64,000 bases of DNA, from positions 16,621 through 80,620 of the forward strand of contig JAVHLL010000003.1 of the NCBI GenBank assembly GCA_031082155.1, given 5' to 3'. Both the position numbers and the translations under genes were made by a program. The DNA is from Thermodesulfovibrionales bacterium (GTDB lineage: Bacteria; Nitrospirota; Thermodesulfovibrionia; Thermodesulfovibrionales; SM23-35). Positions 50,981-59,639 of this stretch are shown here, in pieces (position 1 is the stretch's first letter; the number at the start of each line of letters is the position of its first letter). A model generated the notes under the pieces. That model ran no database searches, had not been told where the DNA came from, and worked only from the letters and a program-made list of their open reading frames with translations.

Positions 50981-51016
50981 GCTATTTTCCTTATAGTTAG
51001 TTAGTCTCTAATTCAA

Positions 51017-51046
51017 ATGATACTTATTTTTCGGGGTGATTGTCAA
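51017..51046 (-). promoter_or_regulatory. sigma-70-type promoter for clpC
   Basis: TTGACA-N18-TATCAT on minus strand. Confidence 0.45.
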
Positions 51047-51079
51047 CAAACATATTGACATGATTTTATGCGGAATACT

Positions 51080-51108
51080 TTGTAACAGAGAGAGAATAAT
51101 GATAAGAT
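51080..51108 (+). promoter_or_regulatory. candidate sigma-70 promoter for 51.1-53.3 kb operon
   Basis: TTGTAA-N17-TAAGAT. Confidence 0.4.
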
Positions 51109-51144
51109 TACCTTAGCTGCAGACAGGAAAAAATTTGTGCGTGA

Positions 51145-51309
51145 ATGAAAAAGGAACAGCAAACAAAGAAACGAAAAGAAAAGGACAAAAAATTATCTGA
51201 AACCTCTTCAACAGGGGTTCTCAATATCTGTTCGAATGCCTCCTGCCGTCTGAGAAAAGCAGGATGCATGGGTTTCGAGGGATGTCCGGGATATAAGGCA
51301 CGGGCATGA
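51145..51309 (+). CDS. 54-aa Cys-rich small protein (CX4CX6CX5C)
   Basis: MKKEQQTKKRKEKDKKLSETSSTGVLNICSNASCRLRKAGCMGFEGCPGYKARA; stop overlaps start of the next gene (ATGA); below track length cutoff. Confidence 0.6.
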   Translation: MKKEQQTKKRKEKDKKLSETSSTGVLNICSNASCRLRKAGCMGFEGCPGYKARA

Positions 51310-52430
51310 AGAAGCACCTTGTCCTTGTTGGCGGTGGTCATGCCCACCTCGCCGCTCTAATGAAACTGAGGGATTACACCGACAAGGGACACAGGGTAAC
51401 CCTGATTAGCCCTTCAGCCTATCATTATTATTCCGGTATGGGTCCGGGGATGTTGTCCGGGTTCTATGAGCCCGCAGAGATACGGTTCCATATCAGCAAG
51501 ATGGCAGAAGCCCGCGGAGCTTCTTTTATGGCAGACCCGGTCATCAGGATAGACCCCGCGAAGAGGATGCTCATGCTGCAGTCAGGCGCGCGGGTCCGGT
51601 ACGATGTCGTATCTTTCAATATCGGGAGCGGTATCCGGATAGATGACATCGTGCTTTCCGGGCGAAATGTTTTTCCCGTGAAACCTATCGAGAACCTTCT
51701 GAGAGCAAGAGAGTATATTCTGGAAGTGTTCAAAAAAAGAACTGCACACATACTCATCGCCGGTGGCGGACCAGCAGGGCTTGAAATATCGGCGAATGTC
51801 TGGAGACTCATGCATGAGAACGGACTCACCGGGGAGCTTACCGTACTCTGCGGGGGGAGGATGCTGGAACATTTCCCAAACGCGGCACGAACCATAGCAT
51901 TGAAGTCACTCAGGGAACGGGGCATCACAGTCCTCGAAAACGTTTCCCTCCGGTCACTGGAAAACGGCAAAGCAACATTCACTGACGGCAAAACGACTGA
52001 CTGCGACGTTGCGTTTCTCGCTACCGGCACAAAACCGCCGTTCATTTTTCATGAATCCGGTCTCGAAACCGGTCAGGATAAGGGACTGCTGGTGAATGCC
52101 TGTCTCCAGAGTGTCTCATACCCTGAGATATTTGGCGGAGGTGACTGCATCAGTCTCCGGAACCACCCCCTTCCGAAGGTGGGAGTGCATGCGGTAAAGG
52201 AAAGCAGCATCCTGTATCACAACCTTTACGCAATGCTTGAAGGAGGAGAACTGATGAAATACAGACCCCAAAAGAACTACCTGCTGATCTTCAATCTTGG
52301 AAATGGGAGAGGGTTGCTCTGGAGGCAGTCTTTTGTGACAAACGGCAGAGCAGCTTTCTGGCTGAAGAATTATATCGACAGGAAGTTTATGCGGAAATTT
52401 CAGGTTTCGGGTGAACTTGAAGAGAAGTGA
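51306..52430 (+). CDS. FAD-dependent NADH dehydrogenase-like oxidoreductase of the type found fused to SelD
   Basis: VLVGGGHAHLAALMKL...HYYSGMGPGMLSGFYEPAEIRFHI; second dinucleotide fold HILIAGGGPAGLEIS; FGGGDCISL. Confidence 0.8.
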   Translation: MKKHLVLVGGGHAHLAALMKLRDYTDKGHRVTLISPSAYHYYSGMGPGMLSGFYEPAEIRFHISKMAEARGASFMADPVIRIDPAKRMLMLQSGARVRYDVVSFNIGSGIRIDDIVLSGRNVFPVKPIENLLRAREYILEVFKKRTAHILIAGGGPAGLEISANVWRLMHENGLTGELTVLCGGRMLEHFPNAARTIALKSLRERGITVLENVSLRSLENGKATFTDGKTTDCDVAFLATGTKPPFIFHESGLETGQDKGLLVNACLQSVSYPEIFGGGDCISLRNHPLPKVGVHAVKESSILYHNLYAMLEGGELMKYRPQKNYLLIFNLGNGRGLLWRQSFVTNGRAAFWLKNYIDRKFMRKFQVSGELEEK

Positions 52431-52442
52431 GAGGGAATACCT

Positions 52443-53282
52443 GTGGGTATATTGAACTATTTTAAGCCTGTTTCCGTAATGACCGCGGAGGAGGTAAGGG
52501 AATTCCTGAAAAAGAGAAATCCGGGAGAGTACAATCTCGTTGACGTGCGGCAACCCGCTGAATATGAAAAGGAACATATCCCCGGCTCACAGCTCATTCC
52601 CCTCGGAGAACTTCGCGAACGCATCAATGAGATTGATCCATCCAAACCCACGATCGCCTATTGAGCGGCAGGTGTCCGCAGCCGTGCTGCTGCATCGACG
52701 CTGAAAGAAGAGGGGTTTGACAAGGTCTACAGCATGGAAGGGGGCATCCGTGCCTGGGGCGGCCTTCTCGCCGAAGGGGCTCCTGAAGCCGGCATGGCCT
52801 ACTTCCCTGATACCGCCGGACCAAAGGAGATGATCGGCCTCGCATGGATACTTGAAGAAGGCTCACGGAGATTCTATTCAGAACTTGCCGGCATACTGAA
52901 GGATGAAGAGGGAATTGCAATATTCCACGATCTGACCGCTGCTGAAGAACAGCATAAGACATCTCTCATGGATTTATTGCAGGACATCTCAGGAGAAGAA
53001 ACCGCAGAGGATATCCCCGGTTCTCTTGCAGGACCGGATGAAATCGGAGATGTCATGGAGGGCGGGATGCGCGTTAGCCAGGCGCTGCGCTGGACCGAGG
53101 GAAAACCGCTGGAGAGGATACTCGAGTTTGCGATCTCCCTTGAGTCGAATGCGTATGATCTCTACATTAAAATGGGGCGCAGGGTAAGGGATGAAAAATC
53201 AAAAAAAGTGTTTGCCATGCTTGGAGAAGAGGAGAAACGGCATCTCGGAAAACTGGCTTCCCTACTTGAACGGAAGCTATAG
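52443..53282 (+). CDS. rhodanese - rubrerythrin-like (ferritin-like diiron) fusion with in-frame UGA at catalytic Cys; candidate selenoprotein
   Basis: Frame 52443-52661 (…SKPTIAY), TGA 52662-52664, then AAGVRSRAAASTLKEEGFDKVYSMEGGIRAWGG… in the same frame through 53282; C-terminal E…EExxH helical repeats. Confidence 0.8.
52669..52703 (+). promoter_or_regulatory. SECIS-like stem-loop immediately 3' of the in-frame UGA
   Basis: CAG-GT-GTC-C-GCAGC-(CGUGCU)-GCUGC-AUC-GAC-G-CUG; apical loop begins 18 nt after UGA with G at second position. Confidence 0.55.
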
Positions 53283-53364
53283 GAGTCAGAGCTTCAATGC
53301 ACGGGAGAAATATCCGTCATTGAAGGCACATTGCGGTTTATGGTATTTTATATATCTTGATTAA

Positions 53365-53438
53365 TGGGGAGTCGTCCAGAGGCAGGACGGCAGACTCTGG
53401 ATCTGCTTACAGGGGTTCGAATCCTCTCTCCCCAGCCA
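53365..53438 (+). tRNA. tRNA-Gln (anticodon CTG)
   Basis: TGGGGAG/CTCCCCA acceptor, GCAGA-CTCTGGA-TCTGC anticodon arm, GGGGTTCGAATCCTC T-arm, CCA encoded. Confidence 0.93.
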
Positions 53439-53448
53439 AGTAAGTCAG

Positions 53449-53507
53449 AGTGTAGAGTGAAAAGTTATAAATTAAGAGTTGAAGAGGATAACTTTTCACT
53501 CTACACT
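53449..53507. repeat. perfect 20-bp inverted repeat hairpin between tRNA genes
   Basis: AGTGTAGAGTGAAAAGTTAT ... ATAACTTTTCACTCTACACT, 19-nt loop. Confidence 0.8.
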
Positions 53508-53533
53508 TTCAACCTTTTCACTTTTGTCGGATT

Positions 53534-53609
53534 GGTCCCATCGTCTAGAGGCCTAGGACGTGGCCCTCTCAAGGCTAAAACACGGGTTCGAATCCCGTTG
53601 GGACCGCCA
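53534..53609 (+). tRNA. tRNA-Glu (anticodon CTC)
   Basis: GGTCCCA acceptor/TGGGACC, CTCTCAA anticodon loop, CGGGTTCGAATCCCG T-arm, CCA encoded. Confidence 0.93.
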
Positions 53610-53784
53610 ATTAAATCTGCATAGGTCAATTATATTCTTTTCATCAAAGAGTCATTGAAGTTATAGTAACAGTATTAAAAAGCCGCGGTGCATGCAAATT
53701 GCGAGCAATTTTAAGACCTCATGAAACTGTGTGATACTCTAAGATACTTCATAACTGCTTGATTTTAATGAATAAACTTACCAT

Positions 53785-53823
53785 GCGAGAGTGACGGAAC
53801 TGGAAGACGCGCTGGACTTAGGA
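53785..53823 (+). pseudogene. 5'-half tRNA-Leu(TAG) fragment
   Basis: 39 nt matching tRNA-Leu at 25115 with two mismatches, ending just after the anticodon; 3' acceptor strand absent. Confidence 0.75.
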
Positions 53824-53920
53824 CTCGCCGGCAGAACCTTGTGGGTTGAACGCCCTTGGTCAGTCTACTGGGGAATTTTTCCCGGATATACTTCAGGATA
53901 GTATAGCGGGGAGGAGAAAA

Positions 53921-54445
53921 ATGGAGCAGATAAGAGACTACGCACTCTGGATTATTCCGGATGGAGAGACATTCAGAGATTTAAAAAAGCGCATTGATCT
54001 CATCAGCTGTATGTACTCGACACCATCTTTTATCCCCCATATCACGATTCTCGGACGAGTTACTGGTTCTGAGAATACACTTATCTCAAAAGGGATTTGT
54101 CTCAGTAGCATCATTCGGCCATTTCATATTTCCCTGACAACGATTGAATATTCCGATGAATATTTCAGGTGTTTATTCATAAAGTCAGAGAGGAGCAAGG
54201 AACTGATTAATCTGCATAAGAAAACAAAGACGATATTCAACATTAAAAACAGAAAATACTATATGCCACATATGAGTCTGATGTATGGAAATCTGCCTTT
54301 CCATTTAAAAAAGAAAATCATATCGGATATGGGAAAAGGGTACCCGGAACATATTGCAATAAAAAGCATTCATCTGGTTTCGGCATCAGTCGAAACTGAT
54401 CCCACAACATGGCACAACGTAAAGGAATTTCCTCTTGGACACTAA
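53921..54445 (+). CDS. 2H-phosphoesterase superfamily (cyclic phosphodiesterase/2'-5' RNA ligase-like)
   Basis: Two H-x-T/S motifs: PHITIL and PHMSLMYG. Confidence 0.7.
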   Translation: MEQIRDYALWIIPDGETFRDLKKRIDLISCMYSTPSFIPHITILGRVTGSENTLISKGICLSSIIRPFHISLTTIEYSDEYFRCLFIKSERSKELINLHKKTKTIFNIKNRKYYMPHMSLMYGNLPFHLKKKIISDMGKGYPEHIAIKSIHLVSASVETDPTTWHNVKEFPLGH

Positions 54446-55229
54446 TGTTCAGGTCCCCGGAATTCAGGATGTGGTGAATTTTCTCGTCAATCCTCTCTGG
54501 TACCTGTTCCTGGGCATTATACTCCTCATATTTATCAAGAAACACAGGTTCAAGGTTGGGATTCTGCTTTTTCTTTATGCCTACCTTATAAGTATTCCAT
54601 TTACTGGTAATGTCTTTTCCAGAGCATGGAGGATTGATGATTCCCTGAATACTAAGATTACTTATGATGCTGTTATAGTGCTGACGGGATTCAGTCAGTC
54701 AGGTTGGCACTTGGAACGATCAGGTATTCCTTATATAGCAGAAGATTTTTTTGCGGCCAGCAGCTCAACTGATAGGATTCTTGCAGGTATCTATTTCGTA
54801 ACATCAGGACAGGCAAAGAATTTGCTGGTTGGGAACTGGGTTGTCGAGTCATCACAATATGGGGCGACCAGGAAATATGAAGAAGGAAAATTCCTGCTGA
54901 AACTGGCATCAGATATGGGAGTGAAGAACCAGCAGCTCCACATTTATGGAAGAGTAAAAAGGACACTAGATGAGGCGGAAGGGGTGAAGAGATTTGTTGA
55001 AGGGAATCGTATGGAAAAGATCTTACTGGTCACCTCTGAAATCCACATGCGGAGGGCACTGGCGCTCTTTCATAAACAGGAACTGTACCCTCATGCTTTT
55101 TCAGTGAACAGAGTTAATCCTTTAACGGTGAGGTCTTTTGTGCCGGGAGGAGTAGGCATTGAAACAACAAGGGAATGTCTGCACGAGCTTATCGGTTATA
55201 TAGGATATTTCCTCAAGGGGAATCTTTAG
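54435..55229 (+). CDS. DUF218/YdcF (ElyC/SanA)-like membrane protein
   Basis: N-terminal TM helices; YDAVIVLTG; EKILLVTSEIHMRRALALF. Confidence 0.8.
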   Translation: MDTNVQVPGIQDVVNFLVNPLWYLFLGIILLIFIKKHRFKVGILLFLYAYLISIPFTGNVFSRAWRIDDSLNTKITYDAVIVLTGFSQSGWHLERSGIPYIAEDFFAASSSTDRILAGIYFVTSGQAKNLLVGNWVVESSQYGATRKYEEGKFLLKLASDMGVKNQQLHIYGRVKRTLDEAEGVKRFVEGNRMEKILLVTSEIHMRRALALFHKQELYPHAFSVNRVNPLTVRSFVPGGVGIETTRECLHELIGYIGYFLKGNL

Positions 55230-55427
55230 TTACTTCACAACAGTCCGTGTAACCTTTCAATACAAGCAGAACATAGAATATCTCTGGCTCCCTTAGGTTA
55301 TTCAGGAAATAATCTGTTGTCACATTATTTTGTTGAAAAAATTGTGTTAATAGAGTATGTTTTCTTACATTCTTTGGTGAGATAACAAGTTGAAAAAACA
55401 GGCTTCCGGCTACGGGGGAGGATTTTA

Positions 55428-57680
55428 GTGGAAAATCTGCAGACATTGGAAAAGAAATTATTGATTCTTCAGGAAATTTCCAGTGTTATCACTGCAACGA
55501 AGGACATCACAACTCTTGCCTACCTGATGCTTGACCGTGCCATTGAATATACGAATGCCGAAAAAGGCTCTCTGATGCTGAAGAATGAACTGGATGAGCT
55601 TTATATTCTTGCAGCAAGAGGGTTTGATATCCCGTTTATCGAGAACTACAAAGTGAAAGTCGGCGACGATGTCGCTGGGTTTGTTGCTAAAAATCGTTCT
55701 TGTGTCCTTGTCGAAGACATTGAAACTGATCCGAGATTCGAGCGTATCAGAAGGAACCGGTATAAAACAAAATCGTTTATATCCTGTTCCATTATAAGCG
55801 GGGAAAGACTGTACGGGGTCATAAATATTAATGATAAAAAGGATGCCACCCCCTTTACAGAAGATGAGCTTAATCTCCTGAATGTCATTGCCGATCAGGC
55901 TGCGATTGCCTTTGAAAATGCATTCCTGATCAGACAGCTTAGGGCAAAGGCATCGGACCTTGAAGATATCAACAGGAAATTAATAGAAACGGACATAGAT
56001 AAGACCGAGTTTATTACCCGTATTTCTCATGAGTTGCGTTCTCCGCTCAATTCGATCAAAGGAGCAGTCTATTACCTTCTGCAGGCAGAGAAGCTGAAAA
56101 GGGATAAGGCGACAGATTTTTACAACATAATCCTCAACGAAACGACCGGCCTGGTGTCCATTGTTGAGAACCTTATTGATTTTCTGAGGCTTGAAAATGA
56201 AGCTCTGGTTATGGAGAAATCATTAATCAATCTGCCGGATCTGCTGAATGAACTGTCCAGATCCAAGGTACTCAGAATCATGCTGACCCAGAAAGACATT
56301 CAGTTCGATATGGAGATCCAGAGGCCTTTGCACGATATCATAGGTGACAGGAGTAAGGTCACACAAATGTTCATGAATCTGATGGAAGGATTATCTTTCC
56401 ATCTTCAGGGCGGCGACAGAATGAATATTGCAGTAAAGGAAGATGACTATGTCCATGTGACGGTTACCGTGTCCAGAAATATTGCTGAAGAAGTCATAAG
56501 CAATCTCTCAAAGTCCAAGTATTTCTTCTACAAAGAGTGGTCCTTTGACGAGATACGGCTTTATCTTGCAAAAAAAGCTGCGGAGGCCCACGGTTGGATA
56601 TTTGAGACGAAAAATTCTGATGATAATTGCATAGTAAACATTTCCATTCCCAAAAGTGAACAGGATTCACTGGATACCGCTGTTACTTTGACCATGAACA
56701 TGTTTGCCGATTTCATCTCGGAGCTGTTAGGTCTGAATATATGTTCAATTATGCTCAGGGATAATATGACTGCAGATCTGGTAATCAAAGGCTCGAAAGG
56801 ACTGAGCGATGAAATAGTCAGGAGGACGCGAATCAATGTCGGTGAACAGATTGCAGGATGGGTGGCCGCATCAGGTAAGCCACTCCTTATAGGAGACATT
56901 GAAAAAGACTTGCATTTAGACCGAAAGAACATTGCACAGTATAATACAAAGTCCTTGCTTTCACTACCCTTAAAAACCCGTGACAGGGTGATCGGCGTAC
57001 TGAATCTAAATAATAAAAAAACGGCGGAAGTATTCACGAAGAGAGATTTGTATATTGCGCTTATCATGTCAGACAGAATTGCCCATTTTATTGAGGGACT
57101 GCGTGAGGATAAATATGAAGAAGCTGAGATACATCAGACGATATCTTCCCTTGCCGCTCTCCTCGAAGCGGTAAAGAAATATCATAAAAAGGAGAAAATC
57201 CTGTCGGACCTTGTTCTGCAGATAATGGACAGGATGGGAACTGACACAGAGGAAAAGAAAAAGGCTATTTATGTTTCCATGATATACGACCTTGGTCTTA
57301 TGAATCTTGACGAAAGCATTCTGTTAAAGGGGACACTGGGTGATACTGAGATGCAGTCTATAAGGAATCATCCGCATTTGACCGTCGAATTACTGAATTC
57401 CGTCGAGTTTGCTGAAGACGTGAAAAAAGCCATCCTGCACCACCATGAGCGGTATGATGGGGCCGGGTATCCTTCCGGATTGAAGGGTGATGATATACCA
57501 CTCATATCCAGGGTCATCGCTGTGGTTGACTCTTATCGTGCCATGATTTCTGAAAGATCCTATAACAAACAGTATACACATGACGAGGCCCTTCTGAACA
57601 TAAAATCAGATTCAGGAACCCGCTACGATCCTGAAGTAGTCAGCGCTCTCGAGGCAGTTTTCAAAGAATTTCCGCTGTAA
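55428..57680 (+). CDS. GAF - HisKA - degenerate HATPase - GAF - degenerate HD-GYP protein
   Basis: GAF motifs; ISHELRSPLNSIKGAVYYL; SMIYDLGLMNLDESIL in place of HDIGK; HHHERYDGAGYPSGLKGDDIPLISRVIAVVD. Confidence 0.85.
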   Translation: MENLQTLEKKLLILQEISSVITATKDITTLAYLMLDRAIEYTNAEKGSLMLKNELDELYILAARGFDIPFIENYKVKVGDDVAGFVAKNRSCVLVEDIETDPRFERIRRNRYKTKSFISCSIISGERLYGVININDKKDATPFTEDELNLLNVIADQAAIAFENAFLIRQLRAKASDLEDINRKLIETDIDKTEFITRISHELRSPLNSIKGAVYYLLQAEKLKRDKATDFYNIILNETTGLVSIVENLIDFLRLENEALVMEKSLINLPDLLNELSRSKVLRIMLTQKDIQFDMEIQRPLHDIIGDRSKVTQMFMNLMEGLSFHLQGGDRMNIAVKEDDYVHVTVTVSRNIAEEVISNLSKSKYFFYKEWSFDEIRLYLAKKAAEAHGWIFETKNSDDNCIVNISIPKSEQDSLDTAVTLTMNMFADFISELLGLNICSIMLRDNMTADLVIKGSKGLSDEIVRRTRINVGEQIAGWVAASGKPLLIGDIEKDLHLDRKNIAQYNTKSLLSLPLKTRDRVIGVLNLNNKKTAEVFTKRDLYIALIMSDRIAHFIEGLREDKYEEAEIHQTISSLAALLEAVKKYHKKEKILSDLVLQIMDRMGTDTEEKKKAIYVSMIYDLGLMNLDESILLKGTLGDTEMQSIRNHPHLTVELLNSVEFAEDVKKAILHHHERYDGAGYPSGLKGDDIPLISRVIAVVDSYRAMISERSYNKQYTHDEALLNIKSDSGTRYDPEVVSALEAVFKEFPL

Positions 57681-57741
57681 CCCGAGGTCTCTTCTATTCA
57701 CGGGATTGAGTATATACTGGTAAAAGAATTGATGGTCTCAC

Positions 57742-59226
57742 ATGCCTTCACAAAATACTGAGAATACATTCCATGACAGGAAACCGGCTGCCGGACTGAA
57801 GCTGTCGATTTTTACACGGCTCGTCACAGGGTACGTCATCATTTTCATGCTGATTGTGTGTGTTGGTATATATATCAATATGCAATTCAGCGAGCTAAAG
57901 AATGTTATAGGTTCCCTCATAACGGTGAATAACCGCATCTCGTCGTATAACAAGAGAATTATGGATATCCTTCTGACAATCGTAACGTATGAAAAGAAAT
58001 TTATCATACTGAAGGATGAGTCCATATTTGAGCAATTAATGATAGCGAAAGGGGACTTCGAACAATCACTGGAAACACTTGCGACATCTGTTGACGATAA
58101 ACAGCTGCAACTTATCCTGGATGAGATTCGGGGAGCTTATGGTCAGTATGAAGAATTGTTGGATAAAGAGGTCAGGATGCTCAAAACCGGCAAGAGTTAC
58201 CGCCAGCACTGGTATGCCATGGAAAAAGAAAAAGCAGTCAATAAAATAATTGCCGGTTTGAAGGAAATAAGGACCTATAATGAAAACAGCACCGGTGAAA
58301 AATTGATCCGTCTGGAGGAGGCGGATGCCAGAGCATACAGCATATGGCTAATTGCAACCTCACTTGCGACGATAGCAGGAATCATACTCTCTGTCTTTAT
58401 CACAAGAAGCATCACCAGACCGCTGGCCGTTATGAGAAAAAAGATCAGGGAGACAGCAGAGTCCAATTATCAGCGCAACCTGCAGTTGTCGGCTCCCCCT
58501 GAGATAGATGAACTTATACAGGATTTCAATGCCATGTGCTACAGATTGAGAGAAACAGACAGGATAAAATCGGATTTCTTCTCCTTCATGTCACATGAAC
58601 TGAGGACCCCAATTACTTCTGTCAAGGAAGGTGTTATGCTCTTACTTGATGGTGTTGGTGGTGAAATTAACGAGAAACAGAAAAGAATACTGCAAATTAT
58701 CTCCGAAGAGAGCGATCGCCTGATCAGACTGATAAACTCAATCCTCGACCTTTCCAAAATGGAGGCTGGTAAGATGCAATATCATCTTGGAGAAGCCGAT
58801 ATCTCTGCGCTGCTCTCACAGGCGGTCACAGAAATGGAACCTCTGACCAGGGCGAAGAACATCAAGGCAGAAATATCTGTTGAGGATGGGTTACCATATG
58901 TCAGTATGGATGAGGAGAAAATACTCCAGGTATTAAGAAATTTGATAGGAAATGCAATTAAATTCACTCCTGAAGAGGGACACATCACGGTTGCCGTGAA
59001 ACACTCGTACAGAAAATTGGAAGTTTCAATTTCGGATGAGGGGCCGGGTATTCCCGAAGAACATATCCATCACATATTCGACAAGTTCAGGAGTTACGGC
59101 GCAATGAAGGGCTCCGGACTAGGTCTTGCACTTGCCAGAAGCGTTATCAATAATCACGGAGGGATAATTTGGGCAGAAAACAATCAGGGCAAGGGAAGTA
59201 CTTTTACATTTGTGCTGCCTGCCTGA
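57742..59226 (+). CDS. HAMP-containing sensor histidine kinase (GlrK/QseE-like position)
   Basis: Two TM segments with helical sensor, HAMP, MSHELRTPITSVKEG, DEGPGIPEEHI, GSGLGLALARSV. Confidence 0.9.
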   Translation: MPSQNTENTFHDRKPAAGLKLSIFTRLVTGYVIIFMLIVCVGIYINMQFSELKNVIGSLITVNNRISSYNKRIMDILLTIVTYEKKFIILKDESIFEQLMIAKGDFEQSLETLATSVDDKQLQLILDEIRGAYGQYEELLDKEVRMLKTGKSYRQHWYAMEKEKAVNKIIAGLKEIRTYNENSTGEKLIRLEEADARAYSIWLIATSLATIAGIILSVFITRSITRPLAVMRKKIRETAESNYQRNLQLSAPPEIDELIQDFNAMCYRLRETDRIKSDFFSFMSHELRTPITSVKEGVMLLLDGVGGEINEKQKRILQIISEESDRLIRLINSILDLSKMEAGKMQYHLGEADISALLSQAVTEMEPLTRAKNIKAEISVEDGLPYVSMDEEKILQVLRNLIGNAIKFTPEEGHITVAVKHSYRKLEVSISDEGPGIPEEHIHHIFDKFRSYGAMKGSGLGLALARSVINNHGGIIWAENNQGKGSTFTFVLPA

Positions 59227-59627
59227 TATTCGCAGTTCTCTGCAGCTGTGTTTCCTTCAGGGGAACGCTGGATGAAAAGATCATCAAGGATAAGGCGTTG
59301 TCTATGGTCAGGGACGGGGTGCAACTTTTGGAACAGGGTGACTATGAAGCTGCTGCAGACGAAAATATCAGGGCTCTGAAGATGTATCCCAATGTTCCGG
59401 TCGGCGATGAAGCATTGTTCAACATGGGACTTATCCATGCGCACTACAAAAATCCCCGGATAGATTTCAGGAAAGCTCGATCTTTTTTTGAAAGGCTATT
59501 ACGCGACTACCCGGACAGCCGGTTTGCAGAGCAGTCAAGAATATGGATCAATGTTCTTCTTGCTATCGAAAAATCGAAGGAAGTGGATATCAGAATCCAG
59601 GAGATGAAAAGGGATCTCATGAGGTAA
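59169..59627 (+). CDS. QseG-like lipoprotein/TPR protein
   Basis: N-terminal signal with LCSC; TPR-like helices; lies between HK and sigma-54 RR genes as qseG does. Confidence 0.65.
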   Translation: MGRKQSGQGKYFYICAACLIFAVLCSCVSFRGTLDEKIIKDKALSMVRDGVQLLEQGDYEAAADENIRALKMYPNVPVGDEALFNMGLIHAHYKNPRIDFRKARSFFERLLRDYPDSRFAEQSRIWINVLLAIEKSKEVDIRIQEMKRDLMR

Positions 59628-59639
59628 GAAGGGAAAGGC

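Noticed and set aside
52734-53282. Stand-alone rubrerythrin-like gene starting at ATG 52734, with 52443-52664 as a separate truncated rhodanese
   Set aside because: The ATG lies inside the conserved rhodanese C-terminus (YSMEGGIRAW) with no evident RBS, and both pieces share one frame interrupted only by the UGA at the catalytic position.
25115-53823. Genomic island bounded by tRNA-Leu and its fragment as att sites
   Set aside because: The interval is dominated by housekeeping genes, the repeat is the tRNA 5' half rather than the 3' end, and no integrase is visible.
53785-53867. Possible selC (tRNA-Sec) near the candidate selenoprotein
   Set aside because: The anticodon region reads TAG as in tRNA-Leu, there is no TCA anticodon, and the acceptor stem cannot form.
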